A stretch of DNA of 10,673 nucleotides from Streptococcus oralis (GCA_937930605.1 CALHBZ010000205.1:1-10673); one strand, 5' to 3'; shown: positions 1 to 5,823, counted from the stretch's first letter. The notes: generated by a model from the sequence alone, not told the origin. Numbers and translations are program-made.

Positions 1-267
1 AAAAACAAACCGCATCGTGTCTTCTTAGCAGGAGCAGTTGCAGAACAAGGCTTCATCGGTGATCTCTTCAGTACAGAAGTGGAAAAAAATGACCAAACAC
101 TACTTGTCCAATCTAACAAGGGAACAATTTATGAAAGCCGATTGCAAGATTTGAACTTGTCAGAACGCACTAGCAATGGCAGCTTTATTTCAGACACCAT
201 TTCAGATGAAGAAGTTTTCGATGCTTACCTCAAAGAAGTCTTTAAAGAAAGTAAAGAAAATCCATAA
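1..267 (+). CDS. parC: DNA topoisomerase IV subunit A, C-terminal end (partial)
   Basis: This is the last 88 codons of an open frame that enters from the left edge in frame 1 and stops with TAA at 265-267. The residues (for example HRVFLAGAVAEQGFIGDLFS near the start and LLVQSNKGTIYESRL further on) match the end of the streptococcal ParC C-terminal beta-pinwheel as I recall it. ParC is the DNA-cleaving, DNA-wrapping subunit of topoisomerase IV, which with ParE separates daughter chromosomes. The catalytic tyrosine and the quinolone-resistance region lie upstream, outside the window, so resistance cannot be judged. The tail is acidic and lysine-rich (EVFKESKENP). The next gene, ilvE, follows parC in pneumococcus, which supports the call. 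GTG at 79 is an internal valine codon, not a start. Confidence 0.93.
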   Translation, partial: KNKPHRVFLAGAVAEQGFIGDLFSTEVEKNDQTLLVQSNKGTIYESRLQDLNLSERTSNGSFISDTISDEEVFDAYLKEVFKESKENP

Positions 268-299
268 AAAGAATCAGTCCAGAGGGCTGATTTCTTTTT
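266..299 (+). terminator. Rho-independent terminator after parC
   Basis: The stem AATCAGTC (272-279) pairs with GGCTGATT (285-292), 8 bp with one G:U pair, around a five-base loop. The T-rich tract TTTCTTTTT follows at 291-299. It starts right at the parC stop codon, so the parE-parC transcript should end here. An A-run at 266-270 could let it work on the other strand, but no gene converges on it. Confidence 0.85.
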
Positions 300-307
300 G
301 TCGATAA

Positions 308-322
308 AATTTTCAGAAAATT
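308..322 (+). promoter_or_regulatory. CodY box upstream of ilvE
   Basis: AATTTTCAGAAAATT matches all 15 positions of the Gram-positive CodY consensus AATTTTCWGAAAATT and is palindromic apart from the central base. It ends 11 nt before the ilvE -35 hexamer (334-339). CodY senses branched-chain amino acids and represses their metabolism, and ilvE is a reported CodY target in pneumococcus as I recall. The site and its position are seen directly. The direction of control is inferred. Confidence 0.88.
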
Positions 323-333
323 ACAAATAATAC

Positions 334-361
334 TTGAAATTTTACTAGAAAAGTGTAGAAT
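334..361 (+). promoter_or_regulatory. ilvE promoter (-35/-10)
   Basis: TTGAAA at 334-339 and TAGAAT at 356-361 are separated by 16 bp, a good sigma-A promoter. Transcription would start near 368 and give a leader of about 30 nt that carries the ilvE Shine-Dalgarno site. The CodY box sits just upstream. Confidence 0.7.
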
Positions 362-384
362 AGAACACATAGTTTGAATAGTAT

Positions 385-391
385 AAAGGAG
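385..391 (+). promoter_or_regulatory. ilvE ribosome binding site
   Basis: AAAGGAG lies 6 nt before ATG 398. It decides the start, because the in-frame TTG at 374 lies upstream of this site and has no ribosome binding site of its own. Confidence 0.88.
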
Positions 392-397
392 AAACAC

Positions 398-1420
398 ATG
401 ACAGTTGCAATTGATTGGGAAAATCTTGGATTTTCTTATATGAAATTACCTTATCGCTATATCGCTCATTATAAAAATGGTCAATGGGATCAAGGAGAGT
501 TGACAGAGGATGCGACCTTGCATATTTCAGAGTCTTCTCCAAGTCTCCACTATGGACAGCAAGCATTTGAGGGATTGAAAGCCTATCGTACGAAGGATGG
601 CAGTATCCAACTTTTCCGTCCAGATGAAAATGCCAAGCGTCTGCAACGTACCTGCGACCGTCTCTTGATGCCTCAAGTCTCAACTGAGATGTTTGTGGAA
701 GCCTGTAAAGCGGTTGTTCGTGCCAATGAAGATTATGTACCACCATACGGAACGGGTGGAACCCTCTATCTTCGTCCACTTTTGATTGGTGTTGGAGACA
801 TCATCGGGGTAAAACCAGCAGAAGAATATATTTTCACCATCTTTGCTATGCCGGTTGGCAACTACTTTAAAGGCGGTTTGGTTCCAACTAATTTCTTGAT
901 TCAGGATGAATACGACCGTGCAGCGCCAAATGGTACAGGAGCGGCAAAGGTTGGAGGAAACTATGCTGCTAGTCTCTTGCCAGGAAAAATGGCTAAGTCA
1001 CGTCATTTCTCAGATGTTATCTATCTAGACCCTTCAACACATACAAAGATTGAAGAAGTCGGTTCAGCTAACTTCTTTGGAATTACAGCCGATAATGAAT
1101 TTGTTACACCTTTAAGCCCCTCTATCTTGCCATCTATTACCAAGTACTCCTTGCTTTACTTGGCTGAACACCGCTTGGGCTTGACACCAATCGAAGGCGA
1201 TGTTCCGATTGACAATTTGGATCGTTTTGTAGAGGCAGGTGCTTGTGGAACAGCAGCAGTTATTTCACCAATTGGAGGCATCCAACATGGTGATGATTTC
1301 CATGTATTCTATAGCGAAACAGAAGTAGGTCCTGTTACACGCAAACTCTATGATGAATTGACTGGTATCCAATTTGGTGATGTGGACGCACCAGAGGGAT
1401 GGATTGTCAAAGTGGATTAA
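398..1420 (+). CDS. ilvE: Branched-chain amino acid aminotransferase
   Basis: The product has 340 residues, the usual length for streptococcal IlvE. It is a PLP-dependent fold-type IV transaminase that moves the amino group between glutamate and the keto acids of leucine, isoleucine and valine, in the cytoplasm. Visible family signatures are FEGLKAYR (58-64), the LYLRP segment (123-127), and AAKVGGNYAASL (182-193), where K184 is the probable Schiff-base lysine. EEVGSANFF (219-227) matches the EVG(T/S)xN motif that contacts the cofactor, and GACGTAAVISP (281-291) is the phosphate-side loop. The start is ATG 398 because AAAGGAG lies 6 nt upstream and MTVAIDWENLGF is the family N-terminus. It stands alone between its own promoter and terminator. 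The CodY box at 308-322 points to repression when branched-chain amino acids are plentiful. No truncation is seen. Confidence 0.96.
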   Translation: MTVAIDWENLGFSYMKLPYRYIAHYKNGQWDQGELTEDATLHISESSPSLHYGQQAFEGLKAYRTKDGSIQLFRPDENAKRLQRTCDRLLMPQVSTEMFVEACKAVVRANEDYVPPYGTGGTLYLRPLLIGVGDIIGVKPAEEYIFTIFAMPVGNYFKGGLVPTNFLIQDEYDRAAPNGTGAAKVGGNYAASLLPGKMAKSRHFSDVIYLDPSTHTKIEEVGSANFFGITADNEFVTPLSPSILPSITKYSLLYLAEHRLGLTPIEGDVPIDNLDRFVEAGACGTAAVISPIGGIQHGDDFHVFYSETEVGPVTRKLYDELTGIQFGDVDAPEGWIVKVD

Positions 1421-1439
1421 AAGACTAGAAGTAAAGAGG

Positions 1440-1481
1440 AACTCCATAGCAGTTGTAAGAGCTGAAATGGAGTTTTTTCTT
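1440..1481 (+). terminator. Rho-independent terminator after ilvE
   Basis: AACTCCAT (1440-1447) pairs perfectly with ATGGAGTT (1467-1474), and CAG/CTG can extend the helix inside the loop. The T-tract TTTTTTCTT runs from 1473. The end of the tract touches the -35 box of the next promoter, so the two units are packed closely. Confidence 0.85.
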
Positions 1482-1508
1482 GCTAGTTTGAGCTTTTTCT
1501 TGTACAAT
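1480..1508 (+). promoter_or_regulatory. Promoter of the DUF2969 gene
   Basis: TTGCTA (1480-1485) and TACAAT (1503-1508) are separated by exactly 17 bp. The predicted transcript begins near 1515 and has a short leader of about 18 nt holding AAGAGG. Confidence 0.72.
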
Positions 1509-1532
1509 AGAAAAAGTGAAAAGAGGTAAAGT

Positions 1533-1763
1533 ATGAGTAAAAAAGATAAGAAAATTGAAATTCAATTAACAGATGCTAAAGTGACTGTTGGGAAAGACAG
1601 TTATGAAGGTTACGTTTTGACGATCGGGAAAAAGGTTATTGGTGAAATTGCCGAATTAGATAGCCAATTTGCCATCATAAAGAATGGAAATGTCGATAGT
1701 TTTTATAAAAAACTTGAAAAAGCTGTGGAAATTTTGATTGAAAACTATAATTTAACAAAATAA
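1533..1763 (+). CDS. Small DUF2969 family protein, function unknown
   Basis: The product has 76 residues and I recognise it as the DUF2969 type found in lactic acid bacteria, for which no function is established. The N-terminus is lysine-rich (MSKKDKKIEIQLTD). Alternating hydrophobic and polar residues at about 8-50 suggest a small beta-sheet. An amphipathic helix is likely at about 55-73 (SFYKKLEKAVEILIENYN). There is no signal peptide or membrane segment, so it should be cytosolic. AAGAGG lies about 6 nt before the ATG. It has its own promoter immediately after the ilvE terminator. No terminator separates it from the tRNA promoter, whose -35 box begins 3 nt after the stop, so some transcripts may run into the tRNAs. 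The family call is from memory of the sequence style. The reading frame itself is secure. Confidence 0.82.
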   Translation: MSKKDKKIEIQLTDAKVTVGKDSYEGYVLTIGKKVIGEIAELDSQFAIIKNGNVDSFYKKLEKAVEILIENYNLTK

Positions 1764-1766
1764 TGC

Positions 1767-1795
1767 TTGTTTTTTTGAAAATTTCATGATATAAT
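1767..1795 (+). promoter_or_regulatory. tRNA operon promoter (extended -10)
   Basis: TTGTTT (1767-1772), a 17-bp spacer, and TGaTATAAT (1787-1795) give a consensus -10 with the extended TG. Transcription should start near 1802, about 11 nt before the tRNA-Tyr 5' end. This fits a strong promoter for a stable RNA. Confidence 0.82.
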
Positions 1796-1812
1796 AGTTT
1801 TCGTTGAATATT

Positions 1813-1893
1813 GGAGAGATAGCGAAGAGGCTAAACGCGGCGGACTGTAAATCCGCTCCTTCGGGTTCGGGGGTTCGAATCCCTCTCTCTCCA
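1813..1893 (+). tRNA. tRNA-Tyr (GTA)
   Basis: The acceptor GGAGAGA (1813-1819) pairs with TCTCTCC (1886-1892), and the discriminator is A1893. The anticodon stem GCGGA (1840-1844) / TCCGC (1852-1856) holds loop CTGTAAA with anticodon GTA at 1847-1849. The T arm has GGGGG (1869-1873), TTCGAAT and CCCTC (1881-1885). The long variable arm (about 1857-1868, with a TTCG tetraloop) is the class II form expected of bacterial tRNA-Tyr. The genomic sequence after the discriminator is TCT, so the 3' CCA is not encoded and must be added by the CCA-adding enzyme. Confidence 0.97.
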
Positions 1894-1902
1894 TCTCATC
1901 AT

Positions 1903-1974
1903 TGGGGTATAGCCAAGCGGTAAGGCAAGGGACTTTGACTCCCTCATGCGTTGGTTCGAATCCAGCTACCCCAG
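1903..1974 (+). tRNA. tRNA-Gln (TTG)
   Basis: The acceptor TGGGGTA (1903-1909) pairs with TACCCCA (1967-1973), and the discriminator is G1974. The anticodon stem AGGGA (1928-1932) / TCCCT (1940-1944) holds loop CTTTGAC with anticodon TTG at 1935-1937. The T loop is TTCGAAT. CCA is not encoded; TTC follows the discriminator. Only 9 nt separate it from tRNA-Tyr and there is no promoter between them, so the two are cotranscribed. In streptococci this tRNA is normally charged first with Glu and then amidated by GatCAB (general knowledge, not visible here). Confidence 0.97.
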
Positions 1975-2000
1975 TTCTTAGGTAATGAATTCAAGATAAA

Positions 2001-2030
2001 AAGAAAAATATCTTAGGGTATTTTATTTTT
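2001..2030 (+). terminator. Probable terminator of the tRNA unit
   Basis: AAAATATC (2005-2012) pairs with GGTATTTT (2017-2024), 8 bp with one G:U pair, around the loop TTAG. It is followed by ATTTTT. The stem is AU-rich and therefore weak, but its place between the tRNAs and the rpsA promoter fits a terminator. Confidence 0.6.
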
Positions 2031-2064
2031 ATAATTGAAAGACGTGAACGATATGAACATGTCC

Positions 2065-2093
2065 TTGCGGGTGCTTAGGAAAAAAATTATAAG
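2065..2093 (+). promoter_or_regulatory. rpsA promoter
   Basis: TTGCGG (2065-2070) and TATAAG (2088-2093) are separated by 17 bp. The predicted start near 2100 leaves a leader of about 39 nt. This ends in GGAGGA (2125-2130), a strong Shine-Dalgarno site 8 nt before the rpsA ATG. Confidence 0.65.
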
Positions 2094-2138
2094 TATGTCA
2101 AGTTTAGAAAAAAGCTTGATTGTTGGAGGATTTTTTAG

Positions 2139-3341
2139 ATGAACGAATTTGAAGATTTGCTAAATAGCGTTAGCCAAGTTGAGCCTGGTGATGTTGTTAG
2201 TGCTGAAGTATTGACAGTTGATGCGACTCAAGCTAACGTTGCAATCTCTGGGACTGGTGTTGAAGGTGTCTTGACTCTTCGCGAATTGACAAACGATCGC
2301 GATGCAGATATCAATGACTTTGTTAAAGTAGGAGAAGTATTGGATGTTCTTGTACTTCGTCAAGTAGTTGGTAAAGATACTGATACAGTTACATACCTTG
2401 TATCTAAAAAACGCCTTGAAGCTCGCAAAGCATGGGACAAACTTGTTGGACGCGAAGAAGAAGTTGTTACTGTTAAAGGAACTCGTGCCGTTAAAGGTGG
2501 ACTTTCAGTAGAATTTGAAGGTGTTCGTGGATTTATCCCAGCTTCAATGTTGGATACTCGTTTCGTACGTAACACTGAGCGTTTCGTAGGTCAAGAATTT
2601 GATGCTAAAATTAAAGAAGTTGATCCTAAAGAAAACCGCTTCATCCTTTCACGTCGTGAAGTTGTTGAAGCAGCTACTGCAGCAGCTCGTGCTGAAGTAT
2701 TCGGTAAATTGGCTGTTGGTGATGTAGTAACTGGTAAAGTTGCTCGTATCACAAGCTTCGGTGCTTTCATCGACCTTGGTGGTGTTGATGGATTGGTTCA
2801 CTTGACTGAATTGTCACATGAACGTAACGTTTCACCTAAATCAGTTGTAACTGTTGGTGAAGAAATCGAAGTGAAGATCCTTGATCTTAACGAAGAAGAA
2901 GGACGTGTATCACTTTCACTTAAAGCAACAACACCTGGACCATGGGATGGCGTTGAGCAAAAATTGGCTAAAGGTGATGTAGTAGAAGGGACAGTTAAAC
3001 GTTTGACTGACTTCGGTGCATTTGTTGAAGTATTGCCAGGTATCGATGGACTTGTTCACGTATCACAAATTTCACACAAACGTATCGAAAATCCAAAAGA
3101 AGCTCTTACTGTTGGTCAAGAAGTTACTGTTAAAGTCCTTGATGTTAACGCTGACGCAGAACGTGTTTCACTTTCTATCAAAGCTCTTGAAGAACGTCCA
3201 GCTCAAGAAGAAGGACAAAAAGAAGAAAAACGCGCTGCTCGTCCACGTCGTCCAAAACGTCAAGAAAAACGTGATTTCGAACTTCCAGAAACACAAACAG
3301 GATTCTCAATGGCTGACTTGTTCGGTGATATCGAACTTTAA
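2139..3341 (+). CDS. rpsA: 30S ribosomal protein S1
   Basis: The product has 400 residues with four S1/OB-fold RNA-binding domains at about 17-91, 107-173, 194-263 and 279-348. Domains three and four carry the typical FGAF and DGLVH signatures (FGAF at 208-211 and 292-295). Four domains is the usual low-GC Gram-positive form, shorter than the six-domain E. coli S1. The tail (about 351-379) is rich in Lys, Arg and Glu and ends in a hydrophobic patch, FSMADLF. S1 binds mRNA on the small subunit, though in Firmicutes it is thought to matter less for initiation than in E. coli. The start is ATG 2139, 8 nt after GGAGGA. Codon use is strongly biased (CGT for Arg, GGT for Gly, GTT/GTA for Val), as expected for a very highly expressed gene. 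It is a single-gene unit with its own promoter and terminator. Confidence 0.96.
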   Translation: MNEFEDLLNSVSQVEPGDVVSAEVLTVDATQANVAISGTGVEGVLTLRELTNDRDADINDFVKVGEVLDVLVLRQVVGKDTDTVTYLVSKKRLEARKAWDKLVGREEEVVTVKGTRAVKGGLSVEFEGVRGFIPASMLDTRFVRNTERFVGQEFDAKIKEVDPKENRFILSRREVVEAATAAARAEVFGKLAVGDVVTGKVARITSFGAFIDLGGVDGLVHLTELSHERNVSPKSVVTVGEEIEVKILDLNEEEGRVSLSLKATTPGPWDGVEQKLAKGDVVEGTVKRLTDFGAFVEVLPGIDGLVHVSQISHKRIENPKEALTVGQEVTVKVLDVNADAERVSLSIKALEERPAQEEGQKEEKRAARPRRPKRQEKRDFELPETQTGFSMADLFGDIEL

Positions 3342-3357
3342 TCAAATTGATAATCGT

Positions 3358-3392
3358 AAAATCCTTTGTTTAAAACAAGGGATTTTTCTTTT
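3358..3392 (+). terminator. Strong Rho-independent terminator after rpsA
   Basis: AAAATCCTTTGTTT (3358-3371) can pair with AAACAAGGGATTTT (3373-3386) with a single G:U. About 11-12 bp form once the loop is allowed for. TTTTTCTTTT follows. It cleanly separates rpsA from the next gene. Confidence 0.92.
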
Positions 3393-3408
3393 GTCTCTTT
3401 CTCATTTT

Positions 3409-3417
3409 TGATATAAT
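3409..3417 (+). promoter_or_regulatory. Extended -10 promoter placing +1 at the ATG of the fRMsr gene
   Basis: TGaTATAAT at 3409-3417 is a consensus extended -10 box. No good -35 is present: TTGTCT at 3391-3396 would be 15 bp away. The box ends 6 nt before ATG 3424, so transcription is expected to begin at or within a base or two of the start codon. No Shine-Dalgarno site lies between. Confidence 0.75.
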
Positions 3418-3423
3418 AGTTCT

Positions 3424-3921
3424 ATGTTAGATTCAGAAAAACAATCACAATATCAACTGTTAAATGAGGAACTCTCTTATTTACTAGAAGGTGAGACCAA
3501 TGTTCTTGCCAATCTCTCAAATGCTAGTGCCCTCCTAAAATCTCGCTTTCCCAATACTGTATTTTCAGGTTTTTATCTATTTGATGGAAATGAGTTGGTT
3601 TTAGGTCCTTTTCAGGGTGGTGTTTCTTGCATTCGTATCCCACTTGGAAAGGGCGTGTGTGGAGAAGCTGCTGAGTTTCAGGAGACTGTTTTAGTAGGGG
3701 ATGTGAACACCTATCCAAACTACATTTCTTGTGATGGTCATGCCAAGAGTGAAATCGTAGTTCCCATGCTCAAGAACGGTCGATTGTTAGGTGTCTTAGA
3801 CTTGGACTCTTCTTTAATTGATGATTATAATGCCATTGATCGTGATTACTTGGAACAATTTGTCGCTATTTTGCTTGAGAAGACAGAATGGAATTTTACG
3901 ATGTTTGAGGAGAAAGCCTAA
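3424..3921 (+). CDS. Free methionine-(R)-sulfoxide reductase, GAF domain (fRMsr/MsrC type)
   Basis: The product has 165 residues and is a single cytosolic GAF domain. The core [18 protein letters not shown] (66-83) and the downstream [16 protein letters not shown] (100-115) are the fRMsr signatures. Three cysteines, C69, C79 and C103, are spaced 10 and 24 apart, exactly as in E. coli YebR (C84, C94, C118). This argues for an active enzyme that reduces free Met-(R)-sulfoxide using thioredoxin rather than a GAF sensor. The start must be ATG 3424: a TGA lies in frame at 3409 and the next Met is residue 115. No Shine-Dalgarno site precedes it and the -10 box ends 6 nt upstream, so the mRNA is probably leaderless. 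Its stop overlaps the dnaX start (TAATG), so the two genes share an mRNA. Confidence 0.88.
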   Translation: MLDSEKQSQYQLLNEELSYLLEGETNVLANLSNASALLKSRFPNTVFSGFYLFDGNELVLGPFQGGVSCIRIPLGKGVCGEAAEFQETVLVGDVNTYPNYISCDGHAKSEIVVPMLKNGRLLGVLDLDSSLIDDYNAIDRDYLEQFVAILLEKTEWNFTMFEEKA

Positions 3922-5579
3922 TGTATCAAGCACTTTATCGAAAATATAGAAGCCAGACTTTCTCACAACTGGTAGGACAAGAGGTTGTGGCCAAAACCCT
4001 AAGACAAGCGGTTGAGCAGGAAAAGATTAGTCACGCTTATCTTTTCTCAGGACCTCGTGGAACTGGGAAAACCAGCGTCGCTAAGATTTTTGCCAAGGCA
4101 ATGAACTGTCCAAACCAGGTAGACGGAGAACCATGTAATAACTGTTATATCTGTAAGGCAGTGACAGAAGGTAGTTTAGAAGATGTTATCGAAATGGATG
4201 CGGCTTCGAATAACGGAGTTGATGAAATCCGAGAAATTCGCGATAAATCCACCTATGCTCCTAGCTTAGCACGTTATAAGGTCTATATCATAGACGAGGT
4301 TCATATGCTGTCTACGGGAGCCTTTAATGCGCTTTTGAAGACCCTAGAAGAGCCAACTCAGAATGTTGTCTTTATTTTAGCAACTACTGAATTGCATAAG
4401 ATTCCAGCAACCATTTTATCGCGTGTTCAACGTTTTGAGTTTAAATCGATTAGAACGCAAGATATCAAGGAGCATATTTATCATATTTTAGAAAAAGAAA
4501 ATATCAGTTCTGAACCAGAGGCTGTAGAAATCATTGCCAGACGAGCTGAAGGTGGGATGCGGGATGCCTTGTCTATTCTGGATCAAGCCTTAAGTTTGAC
4601 TCAAGGGAATGCTTTAACAACAGCTATTTCTGAGGAAATTACAGGTACTATTAGTCAATCAGCTCTAGATGACTATGTGGCTGCCTTGGCCCAACAGGAT
4701 GTCCCAAGAGCCCTTGATTCTTTGAATCTTTTGTTTGAAAATGGCAAGAGTATGACTCGTTTTGTGACGGATCTCTTGCAGTATTTGCGTGATCTATTGG
4801 TTGTTCAGACAGGTGGCGAAAATACTCATCATAGTCCAGTTTTTATGGACAATCTCGCTCTTTCTCAGGAAAGTCTTTTTGAAATGATTCGGCTAGCTAC
4901 TGTAAGTTTAGCAGATATGAAGGTCAGCCTGCAACCTAAGATTTACGCTGAGATGATGACCATCCGTTTAGCGGAAATCAAGTCTGATTCTGCGGTTTCA
5001 GGAGCTGTTGAAAGTGAAATTTCTGCACTAAGACAGGAAGTCGCCCGTCTCAAACAAGAACTTGCCAATGTGGGCACAGCTTCTAAACAAGTTGCGCCAG
5101 TTCCTAGTCGTCCAGCCGCTTCCAAGACAGTCTATCGAGTGGATCGCAACAAAGTTCAGTCTATCCTGCAAGAAGCTGTCGAAAATCCTGATTTGGCACG
5201 GCAAAACTTGATTCGCCTCCAGAATGCTTGGGGAGAAGTGATTGAAAGTTTAGCTGGACCTGATAAGGCTCTTCTGGTAGGTTCTCAACCAGTTGCGGCC
5301 AATGAACACCATGCTATTTTAGCCTTTGAGTCTAATTTCAATGCTGGTCAAACCATGAAACGGGATAACCTCAATACCATGTTCGGCAATATTCTCAGCC
5401 AAGCAGCTGGATTTTCACCTGAGATTCTGGCTATTTCCCTAGAGGAGTGGAAAGAAGTTCGAGCAGCATTTTCAACTAAAAACAAGTCTTCTCAAGCTGA
5501 TCAAGAGGTGGAAGAAGAGAGCCTGATTCCAGAAGGATTCGAATTTTTGGCTGATAAAGTCATGGTTGAAGAAGACTAA
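3921..5579 (+). CDS. dnaX: DNA polymerase III subunit tau/gamma (clamp loader)
   Basis: The product has 552 residues. It is the motor ATPase of the clamp loader, which loads the DnaN sliding clamp and ties the polymerases together. The AAA+ core shows Walker A GPRGTGKT (44-51), zinc-binding cysteines C63, C72, C75 and C78, Walker B IIDE (123-126), sensor 1 around ATTE (154-157), SRVQRF (167-172) with the arginine-finger SR pair, and sensor 2 GGMRDAL (211-217). The collar follows to about 355, then a short coiled-coil-like stretch (about 365-383), a Pro/Ala linker, and a tau-specific C-terminal region. The start ATG overlaps the fRMsr stop by 1 nt (TAATG), with GAGGAGA 7 nt upstream inside the previous gene, so translation is likely coupled. 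I see no A-AAA-AAG type slippery site near the linker, so an E. coli-style frameshifted gamma form is not predicted. Confidence 0.96.
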   Translation: MYQALYRKYRSQTFSQLVGQEVVAKTLRQAVEQEKISHAYLFSGPRGTGKTSVAKIFAKAMNCPNQVDGEPCNNCYICKAVTEGSLEDVIEMDAASNNGVDEIREIRDKSTYAPSLARYKVYIIDEVHMLSTGAFNALLKTLEEPTQNVVFILATTELHKIPATILSRVQRFEFKSIRTQDIKEHIYHILEKENISSEPEAVEIIARRAEGGMRDALSILDQALSLTQGNALTTAISEEITGTISQSALDDYVAALAQQDVPRALDSLNLLFENGKSMTRFVTDLLQYLRDLLVVQTGGENTHHSPVFMDNLALSQESLFEMIRLATVSLADMKVSLQPKIYAEMMTIRLAEIKSDSAVSGAVESEISALRQEVARLKQELANVGTASKQVAPVPSRPAASKTVYRVDRNKVQSILQEAVENPDLARQNLIRLQNAWGEVIESLAGPDKALLVGSQPVAANEHHAILAFESNFNAGQTMKRDNLNTMFGNILSQAAGFSPEILAISLEEWKEVRAAFSTKNKSSQADQEVEEESLIPEGFEFLADKVMVEED

Positions 5580-5591
5580 AAATGGATTTCA

Positions 5592-5600
5592 TGGTACAAT
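5592..5600 (+). promoter_or_regulatory. Extended -10 promoter placing +1 at the ATG of the DUF3272 gene
   Basis: TGgTACAAT at 5592-5600 begins 13 nt after the dnaX stop. No -35 box is found at the normal distance; TTGAAG at 5566-5571 is 23 bp away. As at 3409-3417, the box ends 6 nt before the ATG (5607) and no Shine-Dalgarno site lies between. Confidence 0.65.
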
Positions 5601-5606
5601 AATCAT

Positions 5607-5801
5607 ATGAATAGACAACAATTTATCATTATAGCGTTATTCACGGCTGCTGAAACTTATTTTTTCAATGAAGCTTGGATGACTGGTCGCTACATTATGG
5701 CAGCGTTTTGGGCCATTTTACTTTTTCGAAATTTTAGGTTAAGTTATGTAATGGGAAAAATTGTAGACGCCATTGATCAGCATTTAAACCGCAAGGATTA
5801 G
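5607..5801 (+). CDS. Small membrane protein, DUF3272 family, function unknown
   Basis: The product has 64 residues and resembles the streptococcal DUF3272 family, which has no known function. Two hydrophobic stretches, about 6-20 (FIIIALFTAAETYFF) and 29-42 (YIMAAFWAILLF region), suggest two short membrane helices joined by NEAWMTGR. A basic segment, RNFRLSYVMGK, and a polar C-terminal tail follow. It has no cleavable signal peptide pattern. The start at 5607 lacks a Shine-Dalgarno site and sits 6 nt after an extended -10 box, so it is probably read from a leaderless mRNA. No terminator separates it from dnaX, so read-through mRNA may also cover it. It lies in the same frame as dnaX, but the TAA at 5577 is intact and nothing suggests a fusion. 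A clear terminator follows at 5824. Confidence 0.8.
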   Translation: MNRQQFIIIALFTAAETYFFNEAWMTGRYIMAAFWAILLFRNFRLSYVMGKIVDAIDQHLNRKD

Positions 5802-5823
5802 CCCCCAGCTTCTAGACAAAATC

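Noticed and set aside
338..352. Second CodY-like site over the ilvE promoter
   Set aside because: It matches only about 9 of 15 consensus positions, which is expected in AT-rich promoter DNA.
374..397. N-terminal extension of IlvE from TTG 374
   Set aside because: The Shine-Dalgarno site AAAGGAG is downstream of this codon and placed correctly for ATG 398, which gives the normal 340-residue protein.
345..779. 144-codon open frame on the - strand over ilvE
   Set aside because: It lies antisense to a clear ilvE, shows no known family, and has no promoter or ribosome binding site; it is a shadow frame.
2053..2142. 29-codon frame upstream of rpsA whose TGA overlaps the rpsA ATG (ATGA)
   Set aside because: The rpsA -35 and -10 boxes lie inside it, so the main transcript would start within the frame; it has no ribosome binding site.
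3016..3411. 131-codon + frame inside rpsA running past its end
   Set aside because: Its Leu/Lys-rich low-complexity translation is an out-of-frame reading of biased rpsA codons, and it runs through the rpsA terminator.
5577..5606. Same-frame arrangement of dnaX and the DUF3272 gene, hinting at stop read-through or fusion
   Set aside because: The TAA is intact with no read-through signal, one in three chance of the same frame, and the small gene has its own -10 box and ATG.
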